Origin: a virus
Length of the DNA stretch: 26,701 nt
IMG/VR virus record: IMGVR_UViG_3300037087_000770
Location: 1-26,701 of that record
Strand: one strand, 5' to 3'
Below the pieces are notes generated by a model, which worked only from the letters and a program-made list of their open reading frames with translations, did no database searches and was not told where the DNA came from. This document shows positions 19,194 to 26,701 of this stretch, one piece after another. The position numbers and the translations under genes were made by a program. Position 1 is the stretch's first letter, and each line of letters starts with the position of its first letter.

Positions 19194-20939
19194 ATGGGCA
19201 AGCAGAAGCAGACGCAGGACGCAGTGCCGGCGGCGACGACCGCCACAGAAGACGACCTGTCCTTGAGGTTTGGGACGACCATCGCCGACGTGCCCGTTGC
19301 CGACATCACCTCGGAGGGCGGCAACCACCGGCAGGGCGACGCCGACATCGAGACCCTGGCCAGGAGCATGAAGGCGGTGGGCCTCCTCCAGCCCGTGGGC
19401 GTCGTGCAGACGACCCCCACGGCCAAGATCGGCCCGGCGGGACCGTCCTACCGCATCCTCTACGGCCGGTGTCGCCTGGCGGCGGCCAGGAGCCTGGGCT
19501 GGGCAGTCATACGCGCCGTCGTCTATCCTCCGTGGGTGGCGATGGAGGCCCAGACGGTCCGGCGTATTGAGGCCACGGAGAACATCGAGCGGGCCGACCT
19601 CAACCCGGTCGAGGAGGTGCTCGTGGTCTCGCGGCTGCTGGAGTCGGTCTCCGGCCGCAAGGCCGACGTCTGGACCGATGCCTCGCCCGAACATCTCCAG
19701 CGCGTGGCGGACCTCCTGGTCCGCTCCGTCCCCTGGGTCCGCGACCGGGCATACCTGACGCGCCTCTGCCCGGCCGTCCAGGAGATGGTGGCCGGGCGCC
19801 GGCTGCCCCTGGGCCAGGCCCGCGAGATCGCGAAGCTCGCCTCCGCCTCGGAGCAGACGCAGGTCGCGAAGTGGACCGTCCACGACAGTGACTACCACAA
19901 CCCCGACTCAAAGGACGACATCCGCGTCGACTCGGTCCGCCACGTCCGCAAGGTCGTCGCCGAGCGGCTGTCCACGCTACGCGGGGTGCCGTGGGAGCCC
20001 GGCATGGCCTTCGCCGGCAGGCCGGCCTGCGATGGTTGCCCGGACAACTCGGCGCACGCGGTCCTCTTCGGGATTGACGCGACGGACCAGGCGCCCGAGG
20101 CCAGGTGCCTGAACCTGGTCTGCTACAACGCGAAGATGCGGGCGGCCGAGGCGGCCATCCGCAAGACCATCGCCCGCCTGAAGGGCAAGAAGGACGTGGC
20201 GCCGACGGCGTCGGCCGTCCGTGGCGCCAACGCACCCACTTACGTCAAGCCCGCGACCGTCGCGCGGCAACTCGCGCAGGCCCGGGGCATCAAGCCGGGG
20301 CCGTCCGCGGGCGCCAAGTCCGGCCCGAAGGCCATCCCCTATGATGAGCGGCCGGATACCAAGTTCCGCAACGCCCACGGCGATTGGAAGACCGGGGTCC
20401 GGGGCTTGGTGGCGGCGGCCATCGTCGCCAGCCACGAACGGCTTGCGTGTTTTCTTATGGCCCAGGCCGGACATACCCTGAGACGCCGCGTGATGTCGTG
20501 GGTCGCCACGCCCGACGAGAAGACCCGCAAGACAGTGGACGCGGTCCTGAAGCGCATGGCAAGGGCCCGGCCGGAGGACCAGGTCGCCCTGGCCGCCGAC
20601 ATAACGGCCGAGTCGCTCTTCGAGAAAGACCTTGGCGATACGCCCCTCTGGATCATCCGCCGCCTGGCGGGCCTCCTGGACGTAAATCTCCCGCGGGAGC
20701 CGGTCCTGGACGACTTCTTGCCGAAGGCCGCGCCCGAGACCACGGCGCCGGTCGCCGAGAAGGCGAAGAAGCCGAAGGCGAAGAAGACTGGCCGCGAGAC
20801 TTCCAGCGTGAAGATGGGGGGCGGCGCGCCCTGTGCCGGCGGTGGCGAGTGTGGCGTCTGCAACGAGTGCGAAGATGACGGAGAAAAAGCCCTTGACGGT
20901 CGGCGCGACGGTTGCCCTGATGGTGAACGATATGGATGA
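19194..20939 (+). CDS. ParB/RepB/Spo0J-family protein
   Basis: This 581-residue protein has AAAGGAG six bases before the ATG. The ParB N-terminal domain spans about 30-145: VPVADITSEGGNHRQGDADIETLARSMKAVGLLQPVGVV, the GRCRLAAARSLGW box (91-103) and TENIERADLNPVEE (128-141). A helical, HTH-like region follows (PWVRDRAYLTRLCPAVQEMVAGRRLPLGQAREIAKLA). A possible metal knot, CDGCPDNS...CLNLVCYN, lies near residues 281-315. The C-terminus is Lys/Ala-rich with CAGGGECGVCNEC. ParB proteins bind CTP and load on DNA. In phages they act in partition, replication or regulation. No ParA is present, so partition is unlikely. It overlaps the Dam-like gene. Confidence 0.75.
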   Translation: MGKQKQTQDAVPAATTATEDDLSLRFGTTIADVPVADITSEGGNHRQGDADIETLARSMKAVGLLQPVGVVQTTPTAKIGPAGPSYRILYGRCRLAAARSLGWAVIRAVVYPPWVAMEAQTVRRIEATENIERADLNPVEEVLVVSRLLESVSGRKADVWTDASPEHLQRVADLLVRSVPWVRDRAYLTRLCPAVQEMVAGRRLPLGQAREIAKLASASEQTQVAKWTVHDSDYHNPDSKDDIRVDSVRHVRKVVAERLSTLRGVPWEPGMAFAGRPACDGCPDNSAHAVLFGIDATDQAPEARCLNLVCYNAKMRAAEAAIRKTIARLKGKKDVAPTASAVRGANAPTYVKPATVARQLAQARGIKPGPSAGAKSGPKAIPYDERPDTKFRNAHGDWKTGVRGLVAAAIVASHERLACFLMAQAGHTLRRRVMSWVATPDEKTRKTVDAVLKRMARARPEDQVALAADITAESLFEKDLGDTPLWIIRRLAGLLDVNLPREPVLDDFLPKAAPETTAPVAEKAKKPKAKKTGRETSSVKMGGGAPCAGGGECGVCNECEDDGEKALDGRRDGCPDGERYG

Positions 20940-21849
20940 AATGACAACCATTGAGAAACCCCGCATCTCCGCCCTTGCGCCCTGGTTTGGCGGCAAGCGG
21001 ACACTCGCGCCGGCCATCGTCGAGGAACTCGGGCCCCACACGGCCTATTGGGAGCCGTTCTGCGGGTCCTGCGCGGTCCTGTTCGCAAAGCCGCCGCTCG
21101 CCTTCGAACAGATCAATGATCTCCACGGTGACCTCATCAACCTGGCGATGGTCTTGGCGTCCGACCGATGGCAGGACCTTTGCTCGCTGGCCCTGCGCAC
21201 ACTACCCGCCGAGTCGCTCTACTTGACGTGCCGGGACCGCCTTCGCAGCGAAAAGGACCGGCTCCCGCCCGCGTCGCCTGAACATGTCGGCCAAGCCGAC
21301 GTTGACCGCGCATGGGCCTACCTGGTGGTCTCGTGGCAGGGACTCAACGGCACGGCCGGCACCAACACCTACAACCAGCACTGGTCGGTGCGCTGGTCCT
21401 CGGCGGGCGGTAGGTGGGGCTGGTCTCGCGTGCCAGAGACTATTCCATGGTGGCACCAGCGGCTGCGGCACGTGACGATCCTTCATCGTGACGCCTTCGG
21501 GGTTCTCGACAAGATCCGTGATGCCGCCGGCGTCGCCATCTACATTGACCCGCCTTATGTCGCAAAGTCGGACCGGTATCTGCACGACTTTGAGCCCGCG
21601 GACCACGAACGCCTGGCCCGATCGCTGTCCCGCTTCCGCGAGGCCCGCATTGTGGTCTCCTATTACGACCATCCCGAGATCCGGAGGTTTTACGAAGGCT
21701 GGACCATCCGGCCGGTGGTCGGTGCCAAGAAGGCCCTGTGCCACTCCGCAAACAACGGCCACAAGGGCCAGCATCCGGCCCCGGAACTTCTTATCTGCAA
21801 TGGCCCGTCACTGTTACGTAACACCGAGACGCCGCTCCTGGAGGCATGA
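20932..21849 (+). CDS. dam: Dam-type (D12 class) adenine-N6 methyltransferase
   Basis: This SAM-dependent DNA methylase has the order of alpha-class Dam enzymes: motif X PWFGGKR (17-23), motif I EPFCGSCAV (41-49), a target-recognition region, and catalytic motif IV DPPY (206-209) in VAIYIDPPYVAKSDRYLHDF. The product has 305 residues from ATG 20932, which has GGTGA five bases upstream. ATGs at 20875, 20920 and 20941 are also in frame, so the start is uncertain by up to 19 residues. The product probably methylates adenines to protect phage DNA or time replication. Its stop overlaps the initiator start (ATGATG). Confidence 0.8.
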   Translation: MDEMTTIEKPRISALAPWFGGKRTLAPAIVEELGPHTAYWEPFCGSCAVLFAKPPLAFEQINDLHGDLINLAMVLASDRWQDLCSLALRTLPAESLYLTCRDRLRSEKDRLPPASPEHVGQADVDRAWAYLVVSWQGLNGTAGTNTYNQHWSVRWSSAGGRWGWSRVPETIPWWHQRLRHVTILHRDAFGVLDKIRDAAGVAIYIDPPYVAKSDRYLHDFEPADHERLARSLSRFREARIVVSYYDHPEIRRFYEGWTIRPVVGAKKALCHSANNGHKGQHPAPELLICNGPSLLRNTETPLLEA

Positions 21850-23105
21850 TGCCGGCACGAATGCCTGACAACGAGGTGTGGGGACAATGGTCGGCCCGGT
21901 TAAACGCGGAATGCGGCCCGCTGGCGGCGGCGGCCTGGGCGGCCATCCGCCGCCGTATGGGGCCGCGTGATGAGCCGGCGGCGATCGGCGTGGCCGACCT
22001 GGCCGCCGGCCTCGCGAGAAGTGAGCGGACCGTCCGCGAGGTCCTCCGCCGCCTGGCCGCTACTGGATGGCTGGTGGTCCAGCGGACCGGCCGACAGGGC
22101 CTCCTGGCGGCCGTGGTATCCACCGCCGAACATATTGAGACCGGCGAGAAGTTGCCGCTCAGACCGGCAGAAACCTGCCGCTCAGACCGGCAGAAACCTG
22201 CCGCTCAGACCGGCAGAAACCTGCCGGTCGCGCCGCCCCCCCCTATACACCCCCCTGTATGTGGAGGAGAAACAGGGAGAGAGGGGGAGAGAGAGGCGAC
22301 TGCCCCGCCCCCCCCTGCCGCGCGCGTCGTCGAAACGACCACGGCGGCGGGGCGGGCGGGCGGCATCGAGGACTTGGCGGCGGAGTTTCGGCAGCGCCAG
22401 GTGACGCCGGAGCCGCTGGAGGCAATCATGGCGGTCCTGGCCGAGGACCTGGCGCTCAAACGATACCGACTCGACGACCTGCGGCTGGTCATCGAGTCCC
22501 TGCCGGCGATAGACGCGAGGGCCTGGCGACTACGCGAACGGGTGCCGGCCCTCGCGGCGGCCGTCCGTGGGGAACGCATGAGGGACCGGCTGAGGACCAT
22601 CCACGCCGAGGTGCTCACCTCAGCCTGGCGCCGATCGGCGCCGTCGAGAAGAGCCACGGTGGAGCGGGTGGACGTTGCCGGCGGGCGACTGGTCCTCGTG
22701 GAATGGCAGGACGGCTGCCGCGGCGATCGGCTGGTCATCGAGCGTCTAGAAGACCTCGACTGCTGGGCCTTCGGCCTGGCGGAGCCGACGCTCTTTCCCT
22801 TGGGCGACGGACCTCCGCCAGCGGGAAATGGCCCCACGCCCCAGAGTCACCCCGTCGTCCGCCTTCCAGAGCAGCTAGAAGCCCGGGTCGCCGCGGAGCG
22901 GCTGTTGGCAGCGGTCGGCCACGCCACCTACGCCACCTGGTTTCAGGGGGTGGGGTGGCAGGTTGACGGAAGTGTGGTCGCTATCCATCCACCCAACCAG
23001 TTCTTGGCTGACTACCTGCGGTCGCACTTTCTACCAGCCCTGACCGCGGCTGGAATACAACTACACGCACGCGTGGGCACCCCAACAGAAGGAGGAAGGA
23101 AATGA
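21846..23105 (+). CDS. Replication initiator-like protein (wHTH plus DnaA-N-like domain)
   Basis: This 419-residue protein has an N-terminal winged helix (about 20-95: AAAAWAAIRRRMG...IGVADLAAGLARSERTVREVLRRLAATGWLVVQRTGRQG). A Pro-rich linker follows. The middle helical region is about 170-260. The C-terminal stretch of about 345-405 (LEARVAAERLLAAVGHATYATWFQGVGWQVDGSVVAIHPPNQFLADYLRSHFLPALTAA) resembles the helicase-contacting domain I of DnaA. An initiator that binds DNA through the wHTH and recruits the host helicase through the C-terminus fits. The gene itself carries three 23-bp direct repeats in the linker. It overlaps both neighbours by 4 bases. Confidence 0.7.
   Translation: MMPARMPDNEVWGQWSARLNAECGPLAAAAWAAIRRRMGPRDEPAAIGVADLAAGLARSERTVREVLRRLAATGWLVVQRTGRQGLLAAVVSTAEHIETGEKLPLRPAETCRSDRQKPAAQTGRNLPVAPPPPIHPPVCGGETGREGEREATAPPPPAARVVETTTAAGRAGGIEDLAAEFRQRQVTPEPLEAIMAVLAEDLALKRYRLDDLRLVIESLPAIDARAWRLRERVPALAAAVRGERMRDRLRTIHAEVLTSAWRRSAPSRRATVERVDVAGGRLVLVEWQDGCRGDRLVIERLEDLDCWAFGLAEPTLFPLGDGPPPAGNGPTPQSHPVVRLPEQLEARVAAERLLAAVGHATYATWFQGVGWQVDGSVVAIHPPNQFLADYLRSHFLPALTAAGIQLHARVGTPTEGGRK
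22155..22223 (+). repeat. Three 23-bp iterons: candidate replication origin
   Basis: Three identical 23-bp units begin at 22155, 22178 and 22201 (CCGCTCAGACCGGCAG followed by AAACCTG). A degenerate fourth unit lies at 22132-22154. Each unit junction makes the inverted repeat CGGCAG-AAAC-CTGCCG. Because 23 is not a multiple of three, the protein reads the repeat in all three frames, so it is not a protein repeat. Beyond it lie C-runs, ATACA-C6-TGTAT and a strand-asymmetric GA-rich stretch (22262-22300). Iterons in an initiator gene recall lambda ori in gene O. Confidence 0.75.
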
Positions 23106-24076
23106 AGCAGATTGAAGTCTTCACCCAGGAGGATCTGGACCGTGTCCTCCGCGACGGTCACAGGGCCGTCTGCATCGGTGGCGAATTACGTCTGAAGACG
23201 ATGGGTACAGAGGCCCCCCACATCATCGTGTGTCCGGGCGCCATGGTGCACGTGGAGGCCAGGGATTCGAGCCAGCCGCACGTGGAGGCCTGGGATTCGA
23301 GCCAGCCGCGCGTGGAGGCCTGGGAGTCGAGCCAGCCGCACGTGGTGGCCTGGGAGTCGAGCCAGCCGCACGTGGTGGCCAGGGATTCGAGCCAGCCGCA
23401 CGTGGTGGCCTGGGAGTCGAGCCAGCCGCACGTGGTGGCCAGGGATTCGAGCCAGCCGCGCGTGGAGGCCTGGGAGTCGAGCCAGCCGCACGTGGAGGCC
23501 TGGGATTCGAGCCAGCCGCACGTGGAGGCCTGGGATTCGAGCCAGCCGCACGTGGAGGCCGACGGACTTTCCTTACTTCACGTTCGCGGCCCGGTCGAAG
23601 TTCGAGCTTCCGATCAGGTGGTTCTCAATGTCGAGGGTAGCCAAGCGCGAGTGGTTGGCGGCATTGTCCGCGCCGTCCCGGCTGTTCTCTCGGCCGAGGC
23701 ATGGTGCAAACATTATGGTCTGGAGGTTTCGGGCGGAGTGGTAATCTTATTAAAGGCGGTCGATTACTCGTTTACGAGCCCGAACGGCGTTCTGTATCTG
23801 CCCGGGTCAACGCCGGAGGCCAAGGATTGGGATGGGGGCCGCAAGGAGTGCGGAGGTGGTCTCCATTTCGGCCCATCCGTGTCGGCCGCGCGCGGCTTCA
23901 ACCCCGATGCCCAGAGGTATCTGGCGTGTCCGGTGCAACTTTCGGATTGCCGGCCTCCCGGCGAGAACGACAGGTATCCGCAGAAGATTAAGGCTCGCGG
24001 CTGCTGCGCGCCAGTGTACGAGGTCGACATCTTCGGACGCCCTGTCGCCGCGAAGACGGAGGGCCAGTCCACATGA
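23102..24076 (+). CDS. Decapeptide-repeat protein with C-terminal phage domain
   Basis: This 324-residue protein starts with an N-terminal cap (MKQIEVFTQEDLDRVLRDGHRAVCIGGELRLKTMG...IIVCPGAMVHVEA). Ten perfect-length decapeptides of the form HVEAWDSSQP cover residues 50-149. A degenerate unit and 'VRGPVEVRASDQVVLNVEGSQARVVGG' continue the beta rhythm, so a right-handed beta-helix is likely. The C-terminal domain (about 205-310: KAVDYSFTSPNGVLYLPGS...DWDGGRKECGGGLHFGPS...RGCCAPVYEVDIFGR) is one I associate with phage proteins (DUF7666-like). The role is unknown; a DNA mimic or a scaffold is possible. It is coupled by ATGA overlap to both neighbours. Confidence 0.7.
   Translation: MKQIEVFTQEDLDRVLRDGHRAVCIGGELRLKTMGTEAPHIIVCPGAMVHVEARDSSQPHVEAWDSSQPRVEAWESSQPHVVAWESSQPHVVARDSSQPHVVAWESSQPHVVARDSSQPRVEAWESSQPHVEAWDSSQPHVEAWDSSQPHVEADGLSLLHVRGPVEVRASDQVVLNVEGSQARVVGGIVRAVPAVLSAEAWCKHYGLEVSGGVVILLKAVDYSFTSPNGVLYLPGSTPEAKDWDGGRKECGGGLHFGPSVSAARGFNPDAQRYLACPVQLSDCRPPGENDRYPQKIKARGCCAPVYEVDIFGRPVAAKTEGQST
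23249..23548 (+). repeat. Ten 30-bp tandem repeats in the beta-helix protein gene
   Basis: Ten contiguous units of exactly 30 bp follow CACGTGGAGGCC-TGGGATTC-GAGCCAGCCG with few variants (H/R at position 1, E/V at 3, W/R at 5, D/E at 6). The unit length keeps the frame, and because no unit has a stop in other frames, both strands stay open here. There are no spacers, so this is not a CRISPR array. Copy number is expected to vary between relatives. Confidence 0.9.
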
Positions 24077-24870
24077 TTCGAGCCACGGGAACCCGGGAGT
24101 GGTCCGACCACTCCGTTAATTGCTGCCTCGGATGCCGGCATGGCTGCCTCTACTGCTACGCCCGACAGGCGGCCCTGCGGTGGGGAAAGATCGAGGCGGC
24201 GGCGGACTGGACGAACGAGCGGGCCGACGCCGATGCCGCGACCTCGCGACGGAAAAAGTATCAAGGCACGGTGATGTTTCCGACCACGCACGACATCACC
24301 GCCGGCAATGGCGGAGCCTGTCTCTCGGCGCTGGTCGGCTTGCTCCAGGCCGACAACCGGGTCCTCGTTGTGTCGAAGGCGGCGGGGCATGTCCCGCCGC
24401 TCCTGATGGCGGCACACCACTTCGCCCGCGGCCGAGGGCAAATTGAGCTGCGAGTGAGCCTCACCTGTCTGAGCTATGAAATGGCGGTGTTCTGGGAGCC
24501 CGGAGCGCCGCCGCCGGCGGAACGTATCGAGGCCATCAAGAGTGCCAGGCGGATGGGGATGGAGGTGAGCATCTCGGCCGAACCGCTCCTGGAGCCGGAC
24601 CTCGCCGACAATCTCGTCTTGAAGGTAATGGCTGCCGGCGCCGAGGGTGAAATCTGGATTGGAGCCGCCAACCAATTCCGCGCCCGCACCGCCTGGTGTC
24701 GAGGGATGCATGGCCTGGACGCGGCCATCTCGGACATAGAGGCCGGCCAGACGCCGGCGAAGATGCGCGCCGTCTACGAGATCCTCAATGGGAACCCGCA
24801 GGTCCGCTGGAAGGACTCCTATCAGCGGGTATTGGGCATCGACGCAACGGGGAGGCCAACCCATGCCTGA
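24073..24870 (+). CDS. Radical SAM protein
   Basis: This 265-residue protein carries the radical-SAM cluster motif Cys21-x3-Cys25-x2-Cys28 in CCLGCRHGCLYCYA, with two more cysteines (17, 18) just before it. Further family-like features are the strand VMFPTTHDITA (which resembles the SAM-binding strand), a central RVLVVSKAAGH and SISAEPLLEPD, and the late AGQTPAKMRAVYE. The motif and barrel order recall spore-photoproduct-lyase-like and related phage radical SAM proteins. These use an Fe-S cluster and SAM to generate radicals on nucleic acid or protein substrates. The substrate here is unknown. It overlaps the repeat protein by 4 bases and the Cys-rich protein by 8, so it belongs to one translational unit. 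Confidence 0.75.
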   Translation: MIRATGTREWSDHSVNCCLGCRHGCLYCYARQAALRWGKIEAAADWTNERADADAATSRRKKYQGTVMFPTTHDITAGNGGACLSALVGLLQADNRVLVVSKAAGHVPPLLMAAHHFARGRGQIELRVSLTCLSYEMAVFWEPGAPPPAERIEAIKSARRMGMEVSISAEPLLEPDLADNLVLKVMAAGAEGEIWIGAANQFRARTAWCRGMHGLDAAISDIEAGQTPAKMRAVYEILNGNPQVRWKDSYQRVLGIDATGRPTHA

Positions 24871-25297
24871 GTGGCCCCGACTCTCTGAAACCTTGTCCCA
24901 TCCGCGCACGCTGGTGGCCTGTCAGGCCTGCGGTCGTGGCGAGTTGCCGAGTATCAACCTGGCCGTCTGGCAGGAACACGACGAGGCCGATCGGCCCGAG
25001 CCGATCTTCCTGGTGCTTTGCGATGCCTGCGCCAGGCTCATTGAGCCGCACCCTCGACTGTATCGCCGCGTGGATCGCTGGGCGCCCGCACCAGGCATCA
25101 TGCCGACCTGTTCCGGCTGCCGGCACCAGGATGCCCTGCGCTGCCGCAGTCCGCTCCTCAAGGCCAATGGCGGTCCAGGCCTGCCCATCCGTAGCGGCGT
25201 TGCCGCCCACGGCTTCGCGTGCTCTCGAAAGCAGGGTTGCTGCGAGCTCATCCAGTACAGTCGTCCCGCCGAATGTGACGGAAGGGAGGGTGCATGA
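24863..25297 (+). CDS. Cys-rich (zinc-binding) protein, function unknown
   Basis: The protein has 144 residues from ATG 24863, chosen for GGGGAGG seven bases upstream. The frame extends 75 bases further into the radical SAM gene without a site. Cysteine pairs are CQACG (about 22-25), CDACARLIEP (near 55), CSGC (near 85) and CRSP, with ACSRKQGCC near the end. They suggest two metal-binding modules. Its overlap with the radical SAM gene hints at a functional partner, for instance a substrate carrier or regulator, but no family is recognised. The stop overlaps the excisionase-like start (ATGA). Confidence 0.65.
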   Translation: MPEWPRLSETLSHPRTLVACQACGRGELPSINLAVWQEHDEADRPEPIFLVLCDACARLIEPHPRLYRRVDRWAPAPGIMPTCSGCRHQDALRCRSPLLKANGGPGLPIRSGVAAHGFACSRKQGCCELIQYSRPAECDGREGA

Positions 25298-25527
25298 TCA
25301 TGACCGCCCTGGACGACCTTCGAACGCTGACCGTCGAAGAGGTCGCCGAGCTGCTCGGCGTCCACGCGGAGACGGTACGCAGGTGGGTCCGCGAGGGCCT
25401 CCTGCCGGCAGCCAGGTGGGGCGGGCGGCTGAGGATCTCGGTCGGCGCCGTCCGAGAATTCCAGGCCGGGGCCGGGGTCCGGCCGACCGATCCGATGTCC
25501 TCTGTCCGCCGCGCGAGGACCCAGTGA
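25294..25527 (+). CDS. Excisionase-like MerR/HTH_17 protein
   Basis: This 77-residue protein is a single winged HTH: RTLTVEEVAELLGVHAETVRRWVREGLLPAARWGGRLRISVGAVREFQAG (about 10-60), the classic Xis/HTH_17 pattern with a wing after the recognition helix. The start is ATG 25294, coupled to the preceding stop. ATG 25300 has the better-spaced GGAGGG and may be the true start. The gene sits 4 bases before the integrase, so a directionality factor that bends att-site DNA during excision is the natural reading. Confidence 0.75.
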   Translation: MIMTALDDLRTLTVEEVAELLGVHAETVRRWVREGLLPAARWGGRLRISVGAVREFQAGAGVRPTDPMSSVRRARTQ

Positions 25528-25531
25528 ACCC

Positions 25532-26701
25532 ATGCCCGCCCTTGACACGCCGCCCGTCCCCGCGCACAATGGCCCGCCTGTACTGGGCGAGCTACCAACC
25601 ATGCCTCTCTATCACGTTCGGATGACCCGCCGTCGGAGCCGAGACGGCAAACCGTGGGTGCTGCGCTGGGAGGATCCGCCCAAGAGCGGCCGGACCCACC
25701 AGGACACGATCGGGCCAATGTCCGCCGCCTTGGCCGAGCAGCACCGCGAACTCTGGCAGGCGGAGCTCAACGGCCTCCTCGGCGACATCGACGCCGACGG
25801 GGCACTGCCCTGGGCGGATTTCGTCGAGCGGTACCTTGCGTCGGCGGCGACGGGCCTGCAACCGTCCACGCTCTCGATGTACCGGCTGGTGTTGGCCCGC
25901 TTCACGCGGGTCTGCGGCCCGCGGACGCTCGCCCAGGTCGACCGCGCCCTCGTCGAACGCTACCGAATTTCCCGTGCGGCCGACGTTGGCCCATGGACCG
26001 TCCGCAAGGACCTGCGGACGCTGCATGCGATCTTCGCATGGGCCGTCGACATGGAGCTTCTCGTATCCAATCCAGTAATCAAGGTCCGGTCGCACGGAAG
26101 GATCTCGAGGCCGGACCCCGACGCCCTGACGCCGGAACAGACGACGCGGTTCCTCAAAGTGATCGAGCAGCAGCCAACATGGATTCACGCCTCACTGAGG
26201 CTCGCGTGCCTATGGGGGCCCCGTGTCGGTGAACTGGCGGCCATCGAGCGGGCCGATATCGACTTCTCGTCGGGGACACTTCGGATCCCCGTCACGGGGC
26301 GGCGGCGGACGAAAGAGGGCCGAGGAAAAACGGTTCCCCTGGACGCCGACACGGCAGGGCTGCTCCAGGAACTTTCACACCGCGATGGCCCGCTTCTCTG
26401 GGTTCCGCTGAAATCCGGCGAGGCGGCCGGTGGAGGGCGCCGGTATCGTGAGCGCCTGTGGAAATCCGCCTCGGCGGTCCTTCTCGGTCTTGGCATTCGC
26501 CCGAGCGACGGCAAGCCCATGCAGTTCCTCCGGCGGACGGCCGAGACAAACATGCGACGGCGGGGCGTTCCGGACTGGATGGTCGGGGCGGTCCTTGGGC
26601 ACGGGACCCGCGTTGGTCTGGAATTCTACTCGGGCGTTTCCGGGCCGGAGATTGCCGGGCAGGTACTGAAACTGATGGGCGATTCCGTGACCAGGGCGTG
26701 A
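25532..26701 (+). CDS. int: Tyrosine integrase
   Basis: This 389-residue protein inserts and excises the phage genome. The N-terminal arm region (25-90) is followed by the core-binding SAM-like domain (LPWADFVERYLASAATGLQPSTLSMYRLVLARFTRVCGP...). Catalytic residues are Arg231 (LACLWGPRVGEL), Lys266 (GKTVPL), Arg334 (QFLRRTAET), His357 (LGHGT) and the nucleophile Tyr366 (EFYSG). The first His of the HxxR box is Gln331, a tolerated change in this family. ATG 25532 is the annotated start. ATG 25601 (MPLYHVRMTRRR) lacks a site but matches a more usual beginning. The stop is at the window's last base. The att site is not visible. Confidence 0.85.
   Translation: MPALDTPPVPAHNGPPVLGELPTMPLYHVRMTRRRSRDGKPWVLRWEDPPKSGRTHQDTIGPMSAALAEQHRELWQAELNGLLGDIDADGALPWADFVERYLASAATGLQPSTLSMYRLVLARFTRVCGPRTLAQVDRALVERYRISRAADVGPWTVRKDLRTLHAIFAWAVDMELLVSNPVIKVRSHGRISRPDPDALTPEQTTRFLKVIEQQPTWIHASLRLACLWGPRVGELAAIERADIDFSSGTLRIPVTGRRRTKEGRGKTVPLDADTAGLLQELSHRDGPLLWVPLKSGEAAGGGRRYRERLWKSASAVLLGLGIRPSDGKPMQFLRRTAETNMRRRGVPDWMVGAVLGHGTRVGLEFYSGVSGPEIAGQVLKLMGDSVTRA

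Noticed and set aside
16694-19898. Long minus-strand ORFs opposite the early genes
   Set aside because: They cover several plus-strand genes with proper starts and show no domain.
21812-21823. Palindrome TGTTACGTAACA near the end of the Dam-type gene
   Set aside because: Perfect but only 12 bp, inside coding sequence, with no second copy noticed; not enough to call an operator.
23249-23548. Possible CRISPR array
   Set aside because: Units are contiguous with no spacers and encode a regular decapeptide.
23186-23640. Repetitive ORFs in other frames across the 30-bp array
   Set aside because: The repeat unit has no stop codon in these frames, so they are open by construction; the N- and C-terminal domains occur only in the frame 23102-24076.

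Overview
The window looks like most of a temperate tailed phage (prophage), running from the early tail genes at the left edge to an integrase whose stop codon ends at base 26701. Base composition is very GC-rich and gene packing is tight, with many 1- to 4-base start/stop overlaps. The capsid protein, the CBM-like tail repeats and the small zinc-ribbon proteins resemble, from memory, proteins common in planctomycete prophages. That host assignment is an inference and was not tested by any search. No rRNA, tRNA, IS element or CRISPR array was seen.

Left arm (1-9477, minus strand, transcribed leftwards): the morphogenesis operon. In transcription order it holds a zinc-ribbon protein, a small unknown protein, the large terminase, a second zinc-ribbon protein, a gpW-like joining protein, the portal, an S49 protease with a nested scaffold start, the major capsid protein, a Bbp16-like cement protein, a head-tail stopper-like protein, a small membrane protein, a tail-completion-like protein and the start of a tail-fibre-like protein cut by the window edge.

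Middle (9591-14718): two plus-strand genes (a zinc-ribbon protein and a Lys/Ala-rich HARE-HTH protein) run into a minus-strand cluster. In transcription order that cluster is a small two-TM protein, a PD-(D/E)XK nuclease, a ParB-methyltransferase split by an in-frame amber codon, and a Mom-like base-modification protein. A cI/Cro-type repressor and a 38-bp dyad operator over a rightward promoter mark the lysogeny switch at 14.3-14.7 kb.

Right arm (15027-26701, plus strand): early genes. They are small unknown proteins, a DUF2303-like protein, a nucleoside 2-deoxyribosyltransferase-like enzyme, a winged-helix protein, a PUA/ASCH-like protein with a Cys cluster, a ParB-like protein, a Dam-type methylase, a replication initiator carrying three 23-bp iterons inside its own gene, a decapeptide-repeat protein, a radical SAM enzyme, a Cys-rich protein, an excisionase-like HTH protein and a tyrosine integrase.

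The most notable points are the iterons inside the initiator gene, the amber-split methyltransferase next to a Mom-like gene, three related hairpins in the leaders of leftward genes, a duplicated basic N-terminal module in front of two unrelated genes, and the translationally coupled set of repeat protein, radical SAM enzyme and Cys-rich protein.
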